DNA from: Bacillus tuaregi
GTDB lineage: Bacteria; Bacillota; Bacilli; Bacillales; Cytobacillaceae
Length of the DNA: 64,000 bases
Direction: 5' to 3'
NCBI RefSeq assembly: GCF_900104575.1
Contig: NZ_LT629731.1
Span: forward strand, 2,154,031 to 2,218,030
The notes under the pieces were generated by a model. It saw nothing but the letters and a program-made list of their open reading frames with translations, searched no databases and was not told the DNA's origin. Each line of letters begins with the position of its first letter. Within the stretch, counting starts at the first letter, position 1. A program made the translations under genes and the position numbers. Below, one piece after another: positions 28,066 through 36,403 of this stretch.

Positions 28066-28233
28066 TACTAGCCCTATGAAGTTATTGTAGAAGCTAAGGA
28101 AATTGGTGCTAGTATCGTTTTTAATAGAATAACTAGTTTCGAACAAAATTCGGATATCCAACAAAATAATAAATCAGTTGCTAAAGGAAGTTGGGGAGGA
28201 ATAAATACTCCAACACAACATAAACGATTTTAA
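28066..28233 (+). other. Possible remnant of the partner gene of the UPF0175 protein
   Basis: Directly after the stop codon a frame stays open to TAA near 28233, beginning PYEVIVEAKEIGASIVF. The opening loosely recalls the region of DUF3368 proteins that reads P-x-x-V-x-x-E. It has no start codon of its own. I cannot confirm the family. Confidence 0.25.
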
Positions 28234-28259
28234 CTATACATTATTTCCTAGTGAAAAAA

Positions 28260-28450
28260 TCAAATTCGCCCGTCGAATTTGCGTCCGGATTACCTGAGCT
28301 CGCTCGATAAACTACCTTTAAAAAAATCCGTGACATCCGCCGGAGGCTTAACTTCGATTCAGCCGGGGTTTGAACCCCCACTGAATCGAAGTACAGTTTG
28401 CATTCATCCCCCACTTGTAGAAGTGGAGGACTTCTGCTGAATGAAGTTAA
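28260..28450 (+). repeat. Dispersed repeat R1, copy B
   Basis: Nearly identical to copy A through the whole length, from CAAATTCGCCCGTCGAATTTG to GCTGAATGAAGTTAA. It has small differences (TACCTGAGCTCGCTCG for TTTTTATCGAGCTCG, and an extra GATTC before the CAGCCGGGG block). Confidence 0.9.
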
Positions 28451-28485
28451 AACTAGTCATCTGAACCCTAGCTAATAGTTTATTA

Positions 28486-28518
28486 TTAAATGTCAGGTGC
28501 CAGGTACCTGACATTTAA
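28486..28518. repeat. Palindrome with GGTGCCAGG core
   Basis: TTAAATGTCAGGT at 28486-28498 and ACCTGACATTTAA at 28506-28518, a perfect 13-bp inverted repeat around a 7-base loop. It belongs with the GTGCC/GGCAC palindromes at 33420 and 34477. Confidence 0.7.
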
Positions 28519-28539
28519 ATAACCCAATTATTAACTAAA

Positions 28540-28652
28540 AACATTATGTGTTAAATACACAAAAAAACTGATTGACAGTTCGTCCCTAGTCAAGTATATT
28601 TCAATGAATCCAGCTCGTGATAAGCTTCTAAATCAAAATGATACGGACTCAT
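28540..28652 (+). repeat. Dispersed repeat R2, copy c
   Basis: Landmarks TATGTGTTAAATACACAA, AGTTCGTCCC, GAATCCAGCTCGTGATAAGC and CTAAATCAAAATGA, as in the other R2 copies and in the same orientation. It follows R1 copy B closely. Confidence 0.8.
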
Positions 28653-28739
28653 TAGATCAAGCAAACGTTACGGCAATGTGTGAAAAGAAGCGGATAATGT
28701 TATCATTTTAATTATTATACAGTGTGTTTAAATGACATA

Positions 28740-28770
28740 AAAAGCGAAATCTCTAGGATTTCGCTTTTTC
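28740..28770 (-). terminator. Terminator at the end of the small membrane gene
   Basis: AAAGCGAAATC and GATTTCGCTTT form an 11-bp stem around CTAGA, followed on the minus strand by a T run. The stop codon of the small minus-strand gene lies in the loop. Confidence 0.75.
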
Positions 28771-28935
28771 CATCCTATAGGTTGTAAAAAGAAATAGCCA
28801 TGATAGAAGCTGTGTTCCTAGAACAGATGTGAGAATATTTCTATGCTCAAGTGAGTTTTTCCTAACAAAGTATAAAACGAAGGAAGCTGCAAAGGTACCT
28901 GAAATCAAATGCATGAGAATAATAAATCTCTTCAT
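28753..28935 (-). CDS. Small two-helix membrane protein
   Basis: A 60-residue protein with two hydrophobic segments (about 4-24 and 36-52) and a charged tail. The start is backed by GGGGGTG at about seven bases upstream, and the stop lies in a terminator hairpin, so it looks like a complete small gene. No family is recognised. It stands alone between repeats and the leuA leader. Confidence 0.6.
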   Translation of the reverse strand: MKRFIILMHLISGTFAASFVLYFVRKNSLEHRNILTSVLGTQLLSWLFLFTTYRMEKAKS

Positions 28936-29264
28936 GTACTCACCCCCTTTTTGTGCAAGAACGCGAAGTCTTGAAGTAGTAGTATTTACCTATTCGGTTA
29001 GGATATTCTTAGAAAAGCAAAAAAAGAGGGAGATTCAACAGAGGTTACATAAAAGGTTGAGTTGACAGGGTGAACAACGAATGAGTGGACGAATGAGTGG
29101 CAGATACGAAAGAATTTAGAAGAACAGAAGCAGAAGGATAATTTTAGGAAATGAAGCCATGCTCTAGTGTTAAAAGGAAAAAAGCGATATGGATTTATTA
29201 ATCTAAACTTTCGCTAAATTCAGGATTGACACTCAAGTTTGGAGATATTATTATTGTATTTAAT
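28936..29264. other. Intergenic region before the leuA T-box
   Basis: No gene, repeat or strong hairpin is seen. The leuA promoter should lie in the last part, but I cannot place it with confidence. Confidence 0.35.
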
Positions 29265-29541
29265 TCAATAGATAACAAGCGAAGATTGGAAATAGTAAAA
29301 GGATTTATAAGCTTTTCAGAGAGCCGATGGTTGGTGAGAATCGGCAGTTATAGCCTTTGAACTCATCCAAGAGCTACTCCTTGAACTGAATCAGTAGGGG
29401 ATGTCGGTTTTCTACCGTTATGAGGATAGGTGGTGATGGCCACCGAAAATAAGTGGGTGAATCAAATCATGATTGATCAAATAGAGTGGTACCGCGAGCA
29501 AAGCCTCGTCTCTATATTTTTATAGAGACGGGGCTTTTTTA
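29265..29541 (+). promoter_or_regulatory. Leucine T-box riboswitch controlling leuA
   Basis: Tandem hairpins including CAGAGAGCCGATGG...GAATCGG (stem I), the specifier region GAACTCATCC with the likely Leu codon CTC, the T-box GAGTGGTACCGCG at 29485-29497, and a terminator (GCCTCGTCTCTATA...TATAGAGACGGGGC then TTTTTT) at 29501-29541. Uncharged tRNA-Leu should bind the specifier and the T-box and prevent termination. The position just before leuA agrees with the codon. Confidence 0.9.
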
Positions 29542-29584
29542 TTTATCAAAATGAACAAAAGTCTATGAAAAGGTGGGAGTTAGA

Positions 29585-31288
29585 ATGAAAAATGTGAATA
29601 AATACTCTAGAGGTTACGATATGCCCCCAGTGAAAAGCTTGAAATGGACAGAGAAGCAATATATTACAGAAGCGCCCACCTGGTGTAGTGTCGACCTTCG
29701 TGATGGAAATCAAGCCTTGGTTGTCCCGATGAATTTGGAGGAGAAGCTAGAGTATTTTCAAATGCTTTTGCAAGTGGGTTTCAAGGAAATAGAAGTGGGA
29801 TTTCCGGCTGCATCGGAAACCGAATACGCTTTTTTACGTAAGTTAATAGATGAAAATTTGATTCCGGATGATGTCACCATTCAAGTGTTAACACAGTCAA
29901 GAGAACATATTATCAAGAAAACCTTTGAAGCGTTACAGGGTGCAAAAAAAGCAGTCGTGCATTTGTATAATTCCACATCTGTGGCACAGCGCGAACAAGT
30001 ATTTAGAAAATCGAAGGAAGAAATTATTGATATTGCTGTAGCAGGTGCAAAAATGCTCAAGAAATATGCTGCTGAAACGGAAGGGCAGTTCCAATTTCAG
30101 TATTCACCGGAAAGCTTCACGGGTACCGAAATGGAGTTTGCACTTGAAATTTGCAACAAGGTACTGGATATTTGGCAGCCAACAGCTGATAACAAGGTCA
30201 TTATCAATCTACCAGCTACGGTATCCATGTCGATGCCTCATGTTTACGCAAGTCAAATTGAGTATATGAGTGATCATCTAAGCTACCGCGAACATGTTAT
30301 CCTTTCCCTTCATCCACACAATGACAGAGGAACGGGCGTAGCAGATGCTGAGCTAGGAATGCTTGCCGGTGCGCAAAGAGTTGAAGGAACCTTATTTGGA
30401 AATGGAGAAAGAACAGGAAATGTGGACATTGTCACGCTCGCGTTAAATATGTTCTCACACGGGGTAGATCCAAAGCTTCATTTTGAAAATATCCCTGCTA
30501 TTATTTCTAAATATGAAAGATTAACCAGAATGAAGGTTCACGAAAGACACCCATATGGCGGTGAACTTGTCTTTACCGCCTTCTCAGGTTCCCATCAAGA
30601 CGCCATTGCCAAAGGGATGAAATGGCGCGAGGAAGAGGAGCGTCAGTATTGGACGGTACCATATCTATTAATTGATCCGATGGACATTGGAAGAGAATAC
30701 GAGGGGGATATCATCCGAATTAACAGTCAATCCGGAAAGGGTGGGATCGGTTATATCCTTCAGCAAAAATATGGCATCGATCTCCCTATCGAAATGCGTG
30801 AAAGCTTTGGATATAGTGTGAAGAATGTTTCAGACCATCAGCACAAGGAACTGATGCCGAATGATATTTATGACATTTTCATGAAAGAGTATGTGAATCT
30901 TCATAGTCCTGTCGAATTTATTCGTTACCAATCTACTCAAAATGGTCATTATGAAACGCTTGTATCGATTCGGATGAATAATGAAGAACTTGAATTAAAA
31001 GGTGTGGGAAATGGTAGACTTGATGCGATTAGCAACGCAATCCAAACCAAACTGGGTATCGACTATACAGATTTGGTTTATAAACAGCATGCACTTGAGA
31101 TAGGCTCAGGATCGAAAGCAGTATCTTATGTGGGGATTACGGCAAAGGATGGTACGGTCAATTGGGGCTGCGGGATGGACGATGATATTATGACCTCATC
31201 TGTTAAAGCACTTTTTAGTGCCGTGAACAAAATGATATCCAACATACAGCTTCCTGTTGAGAAACCCTATTATCCTTTAAAAAAATAA
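29585..31288 (+). CDS. leuA: 2-isopropylmalate synthase, long form
   Basis: First committed enzyme of leucine synthesis: joins acetyl-CoA to 2-oxoisovalerate. The N-terminal TIM barrel shows WCSVDLRDGNQAL (metal Asp and Arg) and LHPHNDRGTGVADAELG (HxH metal ligands), then GTLFGNGERTGNVD. A C-terminal regulatory domain, the site of leucine feedback, ends the protein. At 567 residues it is the longer LeuA type (as in E. coli-like or actinobacterial LeuA2 forms), not the 515-residue B. subtilis enzyme. AGGTGGGAG five bases before supports ATG 29585. No leuB, leuC or leuD follows. Confidence 0.93.
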   Translation: MKNVNKYSRGYDMPPVKSLKWTEKQYITEAPTWCSVDLRDGNQALVVPMNLEEKLEYFQMLLQVGFKEIEVGFPAASETEYAFLRKLIDENLIPDDVTIQVLTQSREHIIKKTFEALQGAKKAVVHLYNSTSVAQREQVFRKSKEEIIDIAVAGAKMLKKYAAETEGQFQFQYSPESFTGTEMEFALEICNKVLDIWQPTADNKVIINLPATVSMSMPHVYASQIEYMSDHLSYREHVILSLHPHNDRGTGVADAELGMLAGAQRVEGTLFGNGERTGNVDIVTLALNMFSHGVDPKLHFENIPAIISKYERLTRMKVHERHPYGGELVFTAFSGSHQDAIAKGMKWREEEERQYWTVPYLLIDPMDIGREYEGDIIRINSQSGKGGIGYILQQKYGIDLPIEMRESFGYSVKNVSDHQHKELMPNDIYDIFMKEYVNLHSPVEFIRYQSTQNGHYETLVSIRMNNEELELKGVGNGRLDAISNAIQTKLGIDYTDLVYKQHALEIGSGSKAVSYVGITAKDGTVNWGCGMDDDIMTSSVKALFSAVNKMISNIQLPVEKPYYPLKK

Positions 31289-31308
31289 GTGGCAAAATAC
31301 GATTATCT

Positions 31309-31335
31309 TCAAATTCGACGGGCGAATTTGATTTT
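31309..31335 (+). terminator. R1-type palindrome acting as leuA terminator
   Basis: TCAAATTCG-ACGGG-CGAATTTGA followed by TTTTC, 20 bases after the leuA stop. It is the end palindrome of repeat R1 without the remainder and would work as an intrinsic terminator. Confidence 0.65.
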
Positions 31336-31448
31336 CAACTAATCCCATTTTGTACCATTACCCTTACTTCGTTTGTACCTTTTATTTTCTTAAACATATA
31401 TATGGTTAGGAAGCACATAGAATTTATCTTTTTCAAGGAGGTAACGGT

Positions 31449-32168
31449 ATGTATTATTATGGGGAGCCCAATTATTATGGTAATCCGTATTATCATGTAA
31501 ATCCATATCAACCGGCAGAAATGGTTCATCCTAATGCACAGCATTATTTTGATGAGTCCCTTGAGCACTCTATGCGTCAGCCTGTTAACTTAGGCACTCG
31601 TTGGGAGGTTGAAGAAGGTGGCTGGAGAGCGGTTTGGACCCGGAGAGGGAATAGTAATGTATTTGATGGACGATGGACGCGACCGGGTGCAACGCCGATT
31701 ACGGCTGTGTTGAGAATGCAAGTACAGGATAACTTTGTTTGTATTTCACGTCGTAACAGCAGTGACGGGAATAATTGTCAATATGTCGGTAAAATAGAAG
31801 GGAATCGTGTGACAGGGACCAATGTTTGTGATCGTGGAGGTGGCTCATGGAGTGCCACCATCCAAAGAGGTCCGCAAGCTCCGGACTTGGGAAGACGATG
31901 GGAGGTTCAAGAAGGTGCATGGAGAGCTGTCTGGAACCGAAGAGGGAACAGTAATACCTTTGATGGTAGGTGGACTAGACAAGGAGCTGCGCCAGTTACA
32001 GCTGTCTTGACGATGGAACAGGATGGCAATAATGTCCGGATTCTTCGCAGAAACAGCAGCGACGGAAATAACTGCCAGTATACCGGTAGAATTCAAGGGA
32101 GAAATGCCAGTGGTTCTTTCACCTGTAATCAAGGTGGAGGTCAATGGTCAGCCAACATACGTAACTAG
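31449..32168 (+). CDS. Tandem-repeat protein of unknown function
   Basis: A 239-residue protein: a Tyr/Asn/Pro-rich head of about 45 residues (MYYYGEPNYYGNPYY), then two copies of an approximately 95-residue domain. Each copy reads RWEVEEGGWRAVWTRRG (or close variant), SNxFDGRWTR, TAVL, NSSDGNNCQYxGxI and ends in GGGxWSA. One Cys pair per repeat is conserved. AAGGAGG seven bases upstream fixes the start. No signal peptide is seen. The Tyr-rich head recalls spore-coat proteins, but that is only an impression. Confidence 0.75.
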   Translation: MYYYGEPNYYGNPYYHVNPYQPAEMVHPNAQHYFDESLEHSMRQPVNLGTRWEVEEGGWRAVWTRRGNSNVFDGRWTRPGATPITAVLRMQVQDNFVCISRRNSSDGNNCQYVGKIEGNRVTGTNVCDRGGGSWSATIQRGPQAPDLGRRWEVQEGAWRAVWNRRGNSNTFDGRWTRQGAAPVTAVLTMEQDGNNVRILRRNSSDGNNCQYTGRIQGRNASGSFTCNQGGGQWSANIRN

Positions 32169-32372
32169 CGAAAAAGTTCACCGGAAGATAAAGCCAATAC
32201 TCCAACTACGCTAGCAGTAGTCTAGGATTCAAAATAGAAAATAAAGCTAATCAGCTACTAAAATAAAGTGTGCCATACTTCGAAAAGGAGTATGGCCGTT
32301 TTCATGATCTTGAAATATAAACAAAAGAAAACCCAAATAAATGATAGACTATAAGAAAGGAGGGGAATGAAA

Positions 32373-32708
32373 ATGGAATTTGAAATGGGGAACGGTGTGC
32401 TTGTACTTCCTCCTTTGCCGATTACAATGGCAGCAATAATCATTATTTTCATTTTAATCAGGTGGAGCAAGCAATTAGAAGCACGACGTTTTACCGTTTT
32501 CTTTTATTTTCTAATTAGCACCTACATATCACCAATCTATTCTCAAAGTACTGATGATGGAATTTTTGAAATATGGATACCCTTGGGATTTATCATGGTT
32601 ATCTTATATCTGTTTCTCAATGAGAGATATCATCCGGCAAAAATGAAAGCAAGTATTCTAGGATTAAGTATCGCAATCTATCGATTAATTTCAATCTATA
32701 TCGCTTAA
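32373..32708 (+). CDS. Small membrane protein with three helices
   Basis: A 111-residue protein with hydrophobic segments at about 12-31, 45-60 and 70-85. I chose ATG 32373, nine bases behind GGAGG; ATG 32367 is too close. No family recognised, single gene, neighbouring genes unrelated. Confidence 0.6.
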   Translation: MEFEMGNGVLVLPPLPITMAAIIIIFILIRWSKQLEARRFTVFFYFLISTYISPIYSQSTDDGIFEIWIPLGFIMVILYLFLNERYHPAKMKASILGLSIAIYRLISIYIA

Positions 32709-32846
32709 CTTTTTTGTTCCCTTATGAAAGAATGTTGATTTCACTGTGTTTGAAAATAAAAGGAGATGACAGGCACCATCCAAATTATGGAGGTACCCTG
32801 GTGTTTTTAGACATTAACAAAATAGCAAGTCAGTAAGGAGAATCCT

Positions 32847-33362
32847 ATGCTAACGTTTTTACAAGAAGAACAGTTCGATGATTTTTATCAATTAATTGAA
32901 GAGTCTTTTCCTCTAGATGAATATAGGCCATACCAAACACAACGTGCATTACTTTCTCATCCTCACTATCAAATACACACTTATGAAAAAGATTATGAGC
33001 TAGCAGCTATTTTTGCTACTTGGGAAGGACCCGATTTTATCTTCATCGAGCATTTTGCCGTTAAAGCAAGCTTTCGTGATGGCGGCTTAGGTTCGAAACT
33101 ACTCCAAGCATTTCTTAAGCAGCACACCAAACCGATTGTGCTTGAAATCGAAACCCCTGAGGGGGAAATCGAAAAAAGACGAGCCAATTTTTATGAACGA
33201 AATGGCATGATCCTTAGTCAGTGGGGATACAATCAACCTGCACTTGCAAAAGGGCAAAGCGCGGTTCCAATTGTATTAATGTCTTACCCGAAGCCCTTAC
33301 AAGAACAAGACTATCAATCTTTCAAACAATGGGTATTTAAACACGTCTATACATCAGATTGA
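32847..33362 (+). CDS. GNAT-family N-acetyltransferase
   Basis: A 171-residue acetyltransferase. The acetyl-CoA binding motif FRDGGLGSKLLQAFL follows the strand FIEHFAVKASF, and a later RANFYERNGM is the usual motif B helix and beta-bulge. TAAGGAGAATCCT before the ATG gives the start. Substrate unknown; related Bacillus proteins carry the same layout. Confidence 0.85.
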   Translation: MLTFLQEEQFDDFYQLIEESFPLDEYRPYQTQRALLSHPHYQIHTYEKDYELAAIFATWEGPDFIFIEHFAVKASFRDGGLGSKLLQAFLKQHTKPIVLEIETPEGEIEKRRANFYERNGMILSQWGYNQPALAKGQSAVPIVLMSYPKPLQEQDYQSFKQWVFKHVYTSD

Positions 33363-33419
33363 GACGCCAGGACGGTAAGGATATTTCTACGACCTAAATT
33401 GTAGGATTGAGACTCCCTT

Positions 33420-33440
33420 AAAGGGTGCCTGGCACCCTTT
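33420..33440. repeat. Palindrome AAAGGGTGCC-T-GGCACCCTTT
   Basis: A perfect 10-bp inverted repeat with one central base between the acetyltransferase and the MBL-fold gene. It shares the GTGCC/GGCAC core with the palindromes at 28486 and 34477. Confidence 0.7.
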
Positions 33441-33516
33441 ACTAAAAATAGTTTACAGTGTAAAAAATAATCACTAGAAATAAAATGAGAATGAAAGAGA
33501 AAGGACTGGGACAAAA

Positions 33517-34452
33517 GTGACCTCTGTCCCAAAGGTGATGATGAGGACAAGATATCGTAATTTGAATGGTGTGTCGAATAAGAAAACGTTTCGGGATATG
33601 CGTAAGTGGCAGAAGGAAAGACGAAGTAAAGTGAAGAATACAACGGAAAATATCCCGCAATGTTCGAACAAAAGGATCCAAGAAATAAAGGAAAATAGAA
33701 GCCAAACTTCTTATACCTGGATTGGACATTCTACCTTTTTGCTTCAATTGGATGGACTTAATATACTGACTGATCCGGTATTGGCGAAGTGAATGGGTTT
33801 TCAGAAGCGATTAACGGAACCTGGCATTCCGTTAGAGGATTTACCAGAAATCGATGTCGTGGTCATTTCACATGGTCATTATGACCATCTTGATTTTCCA
33901 ACGTTGAAAAAGCTAAAAGGAAATCCGTGCTATTTTGTTCCCATTGGGATGAAATCGCTTTTTATAAAAAAAGGGTATCAAAAGGTAAGAGAAATGTGCT
34001 GGTGGGAATCGCTAGAATACGGAGGGATCCACATTCACTTTGTCCCGGCTCAGCATTGGACTAGAAGATCCCTTTTCGATATGAATACCTCCCACTGGGG
34101 TGGGTGGATATTTCAAACAACCAGTAAAACGTATTATTTTGTGGGGGATACAGGCTATTTCTCAGGTTTTAAAGAAATAGCTGAACGCTTTATGATTGAT
34201 ATCGTATTTATGCCAATTGGTGCCTATGAACCGGAATGGTTTATGAAAGACTCGCATATCACTCCTGAAGGTAGTGTGAAGGCATTTATTGAACTGAAAG
34301 CGAAGCAGTTCATTCCAATGCATTATGGTGCTTATCGATTGGCAGATGACACAGGGCCCGAAGCCTTAGAGCGTTTACTGCGCGAATGGAAAAAAAGCCA
34401 GCTACCAGTGGCGCAATTGAAGGTTTTATCAATAGGGGAAACCGTCATTTAA
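33517..34452 (+). pseudogene. MBL-fold hydrolase (UlaG/NAPE-PLD-like) interrupted by in-frame TGA
   Basis: One continuous frame encodes an N-terminal part ending DGLNILTDPVLAK, then TGA at 33790-33792, then MGFQKRLTEPG and the complete remainder without any frame change. The metal-binding motif SHGHYDHLD, AQHW, GDTGYFSG and PMHYGAY identify a UlaG/NAPE-PLD-like metallo-beta-lactamase fold, about 310 residues in all. Relatives have an Arg or similar residue at the stop, so a CGA to TGA change is the simplest reading. The 219-residue downstream part lacks the first beta strands and is unlikely to work. The start is either GTG 33517 or ATG 33538. Confidence 0.8.
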
Positions 34453-34476
34453 GACTCCCACGTCTAAAGACACAAA

Positions 34477-34501
34477 TTGGGAGGTGCTAGGCACCTCCCA
34501 A
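34477..34501. repeat. Palindrome TTGGGAGGTGC-TAG-GCACCTCCCAA
   Basis: Perfect 11-bp inverted repeat with three central bases, just after the MBL-fold gene. It shares the GTGC/GCAC core of the palindromes at 28486 and 33420 and has no T run. Confidence 0.7.
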
Positions 34502-34572
34502 ATATGAAAATAACGAGAACAGGCTCTCTTGGTAGTTAACAAAGAGGCGACTCTCTGTCCCATGTCCTATTC

Positions 34573-36012
34573 CTATACCTGAACTCTTTTAATAAATAGG
34601 CCGACAATCAAGCCAACAATGGCAACAATAATAGCAAAGATAAAAGCGTCATGTATTCCCGATGTAAAGGCGAGTAATGGATTCAGTGGGTTCTCTGCAT
34701 CTGTTACATTTTTTAAATACTTCTCAGTTCCAGAAGATAAGATGGAAATCGCCACTGCCGTTCCAATGGCACCAGCCACCTGCTGCAAGGTATTCATAAT
34801 GGCTGTTCCATCAGGATATAGTTCTCGTGGTAATTGGTTCAAGCCGTTGGTTTGAGCAGGCATCATAATCATGGAAACTCCTAACATCATGAAGATATGC
34901 ATCGCAATTAAAAAGGCAGAGGAGGTTTCTAAATCAATCGTTGAGAAGCCGAATAATGAACCAATTACGATGACAAGGCCTGGGATGACTAACCATTTCG
35001 GGCCATATTTATCGAATAAGCCCCCCATCACAGGAGAAAGCACTCCATTGATAATTCCTCCTGGTAATAGGAGCAGTCCAGCTGCGAATGTACCTAAGGC
35101 AAGCGATGTTTGCAAATAGAGCGGCAATATAATCATAGAAGATAATATGACCATCATACAAATAAGTACTAACAAAAGCCCGACTACAAACATAGGATAC
35201 TTAAATGCCTGAAGCTTTAACATAGGCTGCTCCATTCTTGTCTGACGAATACAGAACAAAACTAAACCAATCATACCAATAATAATAGTAGAAATGACGG
35301 TTGGATCTCCCCATCCTTCTGCTGCAATACTAAAACCATAAACTACGCCACCAAAACCAACGGTTGATAAAATGATTGATAAAATATCAATTTTTGGCTT
35401 TGTTGGTGTGGATACATTTTGCATATAAATAATCCCAAAAACAAGCGCCATAACTAATACTGGAAGAGAGAACCAAAAAATCCAATGCCAAGTAAGATTT
35501 TTTAAAATAAGTCCAGACAGTGTTGGTCCTACAGCTGGAGAAAAGGAGATGACTAGACCCATTAGCCCCATGATCTTTCCGCGCTTATAAGGTGGAACGA
35601 TTAGTAGGATTGTATTAAACATTAGAGGTAACATTAAGGCTGTACCCATTGCTTGAATCACTCGTGCCACCATAAGAACAGCAAATGAAGGGGCCATTGC
35701 GGCGATAAATGTCCCAAATATGGTTAATGTCAGTGAAACAATGAACAATTGTCTTGTTGAAAACCACTGCAAAATTAATCCAGATACTGGGACGAGAATC
35801 CCTAATGTTAACAGGTATCCGGTTGTTAGCCATTGAACAGTCGTCTCATGGATGCCAAAATCAACAATTAAAGTACCTAATGCCATATTCAAAGCTGTTT
35901 CACTGAATAAACCCACAAAACCTGCAATTAAGAAAGAAACCAGAATGGGTACGATTTTATATTGCCCCATTTCCTCACCCTTTGTGTTATTCATTTGAGT
36001 ATCGATATTCAT
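34573..36012 (-). CDS. MFS drug exporter, DHA2 family (EmrB/QacA, LmrB-like)
   Basis: A 479-residue transporter with about fourteen membrane helices, as in the DHA2 group. Seen motifs include TTGYLLTLGILVPVSGLI, the RVIQAMGTALMLPL segment with the motif-B Arg, and SFSPAVGPTLSGLIL, the antiporter motif C (GPxxG). It expels drugs by proton antiport; the size equals LmrB (lincomycin efflux), but the substrate is not decided. ATG 36012 is five bases behind GGAGG; the longer frame to 36042 has no site. It ends the 34.5-36 kb region and is transcribed alone. Confidence 0.87.
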   Translation of the reverse strand: MNIDTQMNNTKGEEMGQYKIVPILVSFLIAGFVGLFSETALNMALGTLIVDFGIHETTVQWLTTGYLLTLGILVPVSGLILQWFSTRQLFIVSLTLTIFGTFIAAMAPSFAVLMVARVIQAMGTALMLPLMFNTILLIVPPYKRGKIMGLMGLVISFSPAVGPTLSGLILKNLTWHWIFWFSLPVLVMALVFGIIYMQNVSTPTKPKIDILSIILSTVGFGGVVYGFSIAAEGWGDPTVISTIIIGMIGLVLFCIRQTRMEQPMLKLQAFKYPMFVVGLLLVLICMMVILSSMIILPLYLQTSLALGTFAAGLLLLPGGIINGVLSPVMGGLFDKYGPKWLVIPGLVIVIGSLFGFSTIDLETSSAFLIAMHIFMMLGVSMIMMPAQTNGLNQLPRELYPDGTAIMNTLQQVAGAIGTAVAISILSSGTEKYLKNVTDAENPLNPLLAFTSGIHDAFIFAIIVAIVGLIVGLFIKRVQV

Positions 36013-36237
36013 TATTACCTCCAAAATAAATATATTTAACATTAGAATTTCAGTCTATCCTAACTTCCGAACAGCTAAAAGCGACTTTATTATAATACTT
36101 GTTGGTGAAATATATTTTCAATATTTTTGCCTTACCAAGAAGAGAAAAAATATTGAAATGAGGAGATGTCGAGACGGCTATGCTTTGCGAAAACTCCATG
36201 CAATACAATCTGATAATTCAAACAATCAAGTCAATTA

Positions 36238-36340
36238 GCATTATGTGCTAAATACACAACAAAAATATCATGTCTCGTCCCAATAATAACTTATTACAAT
36301 CAACCCAACTCGTCCTAAGCAGCTAAATCAAAAGCATTCT
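36238..36340 (+). repeat. Dispersed repeat R2, copy d
   Basis: Landmarks TATGTGCTAAATACACAA, TCTCGTCCCAATAATA, CAACCCAACTCGTCCTAAGC and AGCTAAATCAAAAG. This copy is slightly shorter and lies in the 390-base gap between the efflux gene and ydjI. Confidence 0.8.
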
Positions 36341-36403
36341 ATCGAAAGCCACATGTTATACTTAGATTAAACAGGAAAAGTGATAGATAAGGAGGATTTA
36401 TAG

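Noticed and set aside
31845..32144. Minus-strand 99-codon frame inside the tandem-repeat gene
   Set aside because: It exists because the opposite gene is duplicated and has biased codons; no start signal.
33790..33792. TGA in the MBL-fold gene read as selenocysteine
   Set aside because: No SECIS-like hairpin follows and relatives do not have Cys at this place; a plain nonsense change is simpler.
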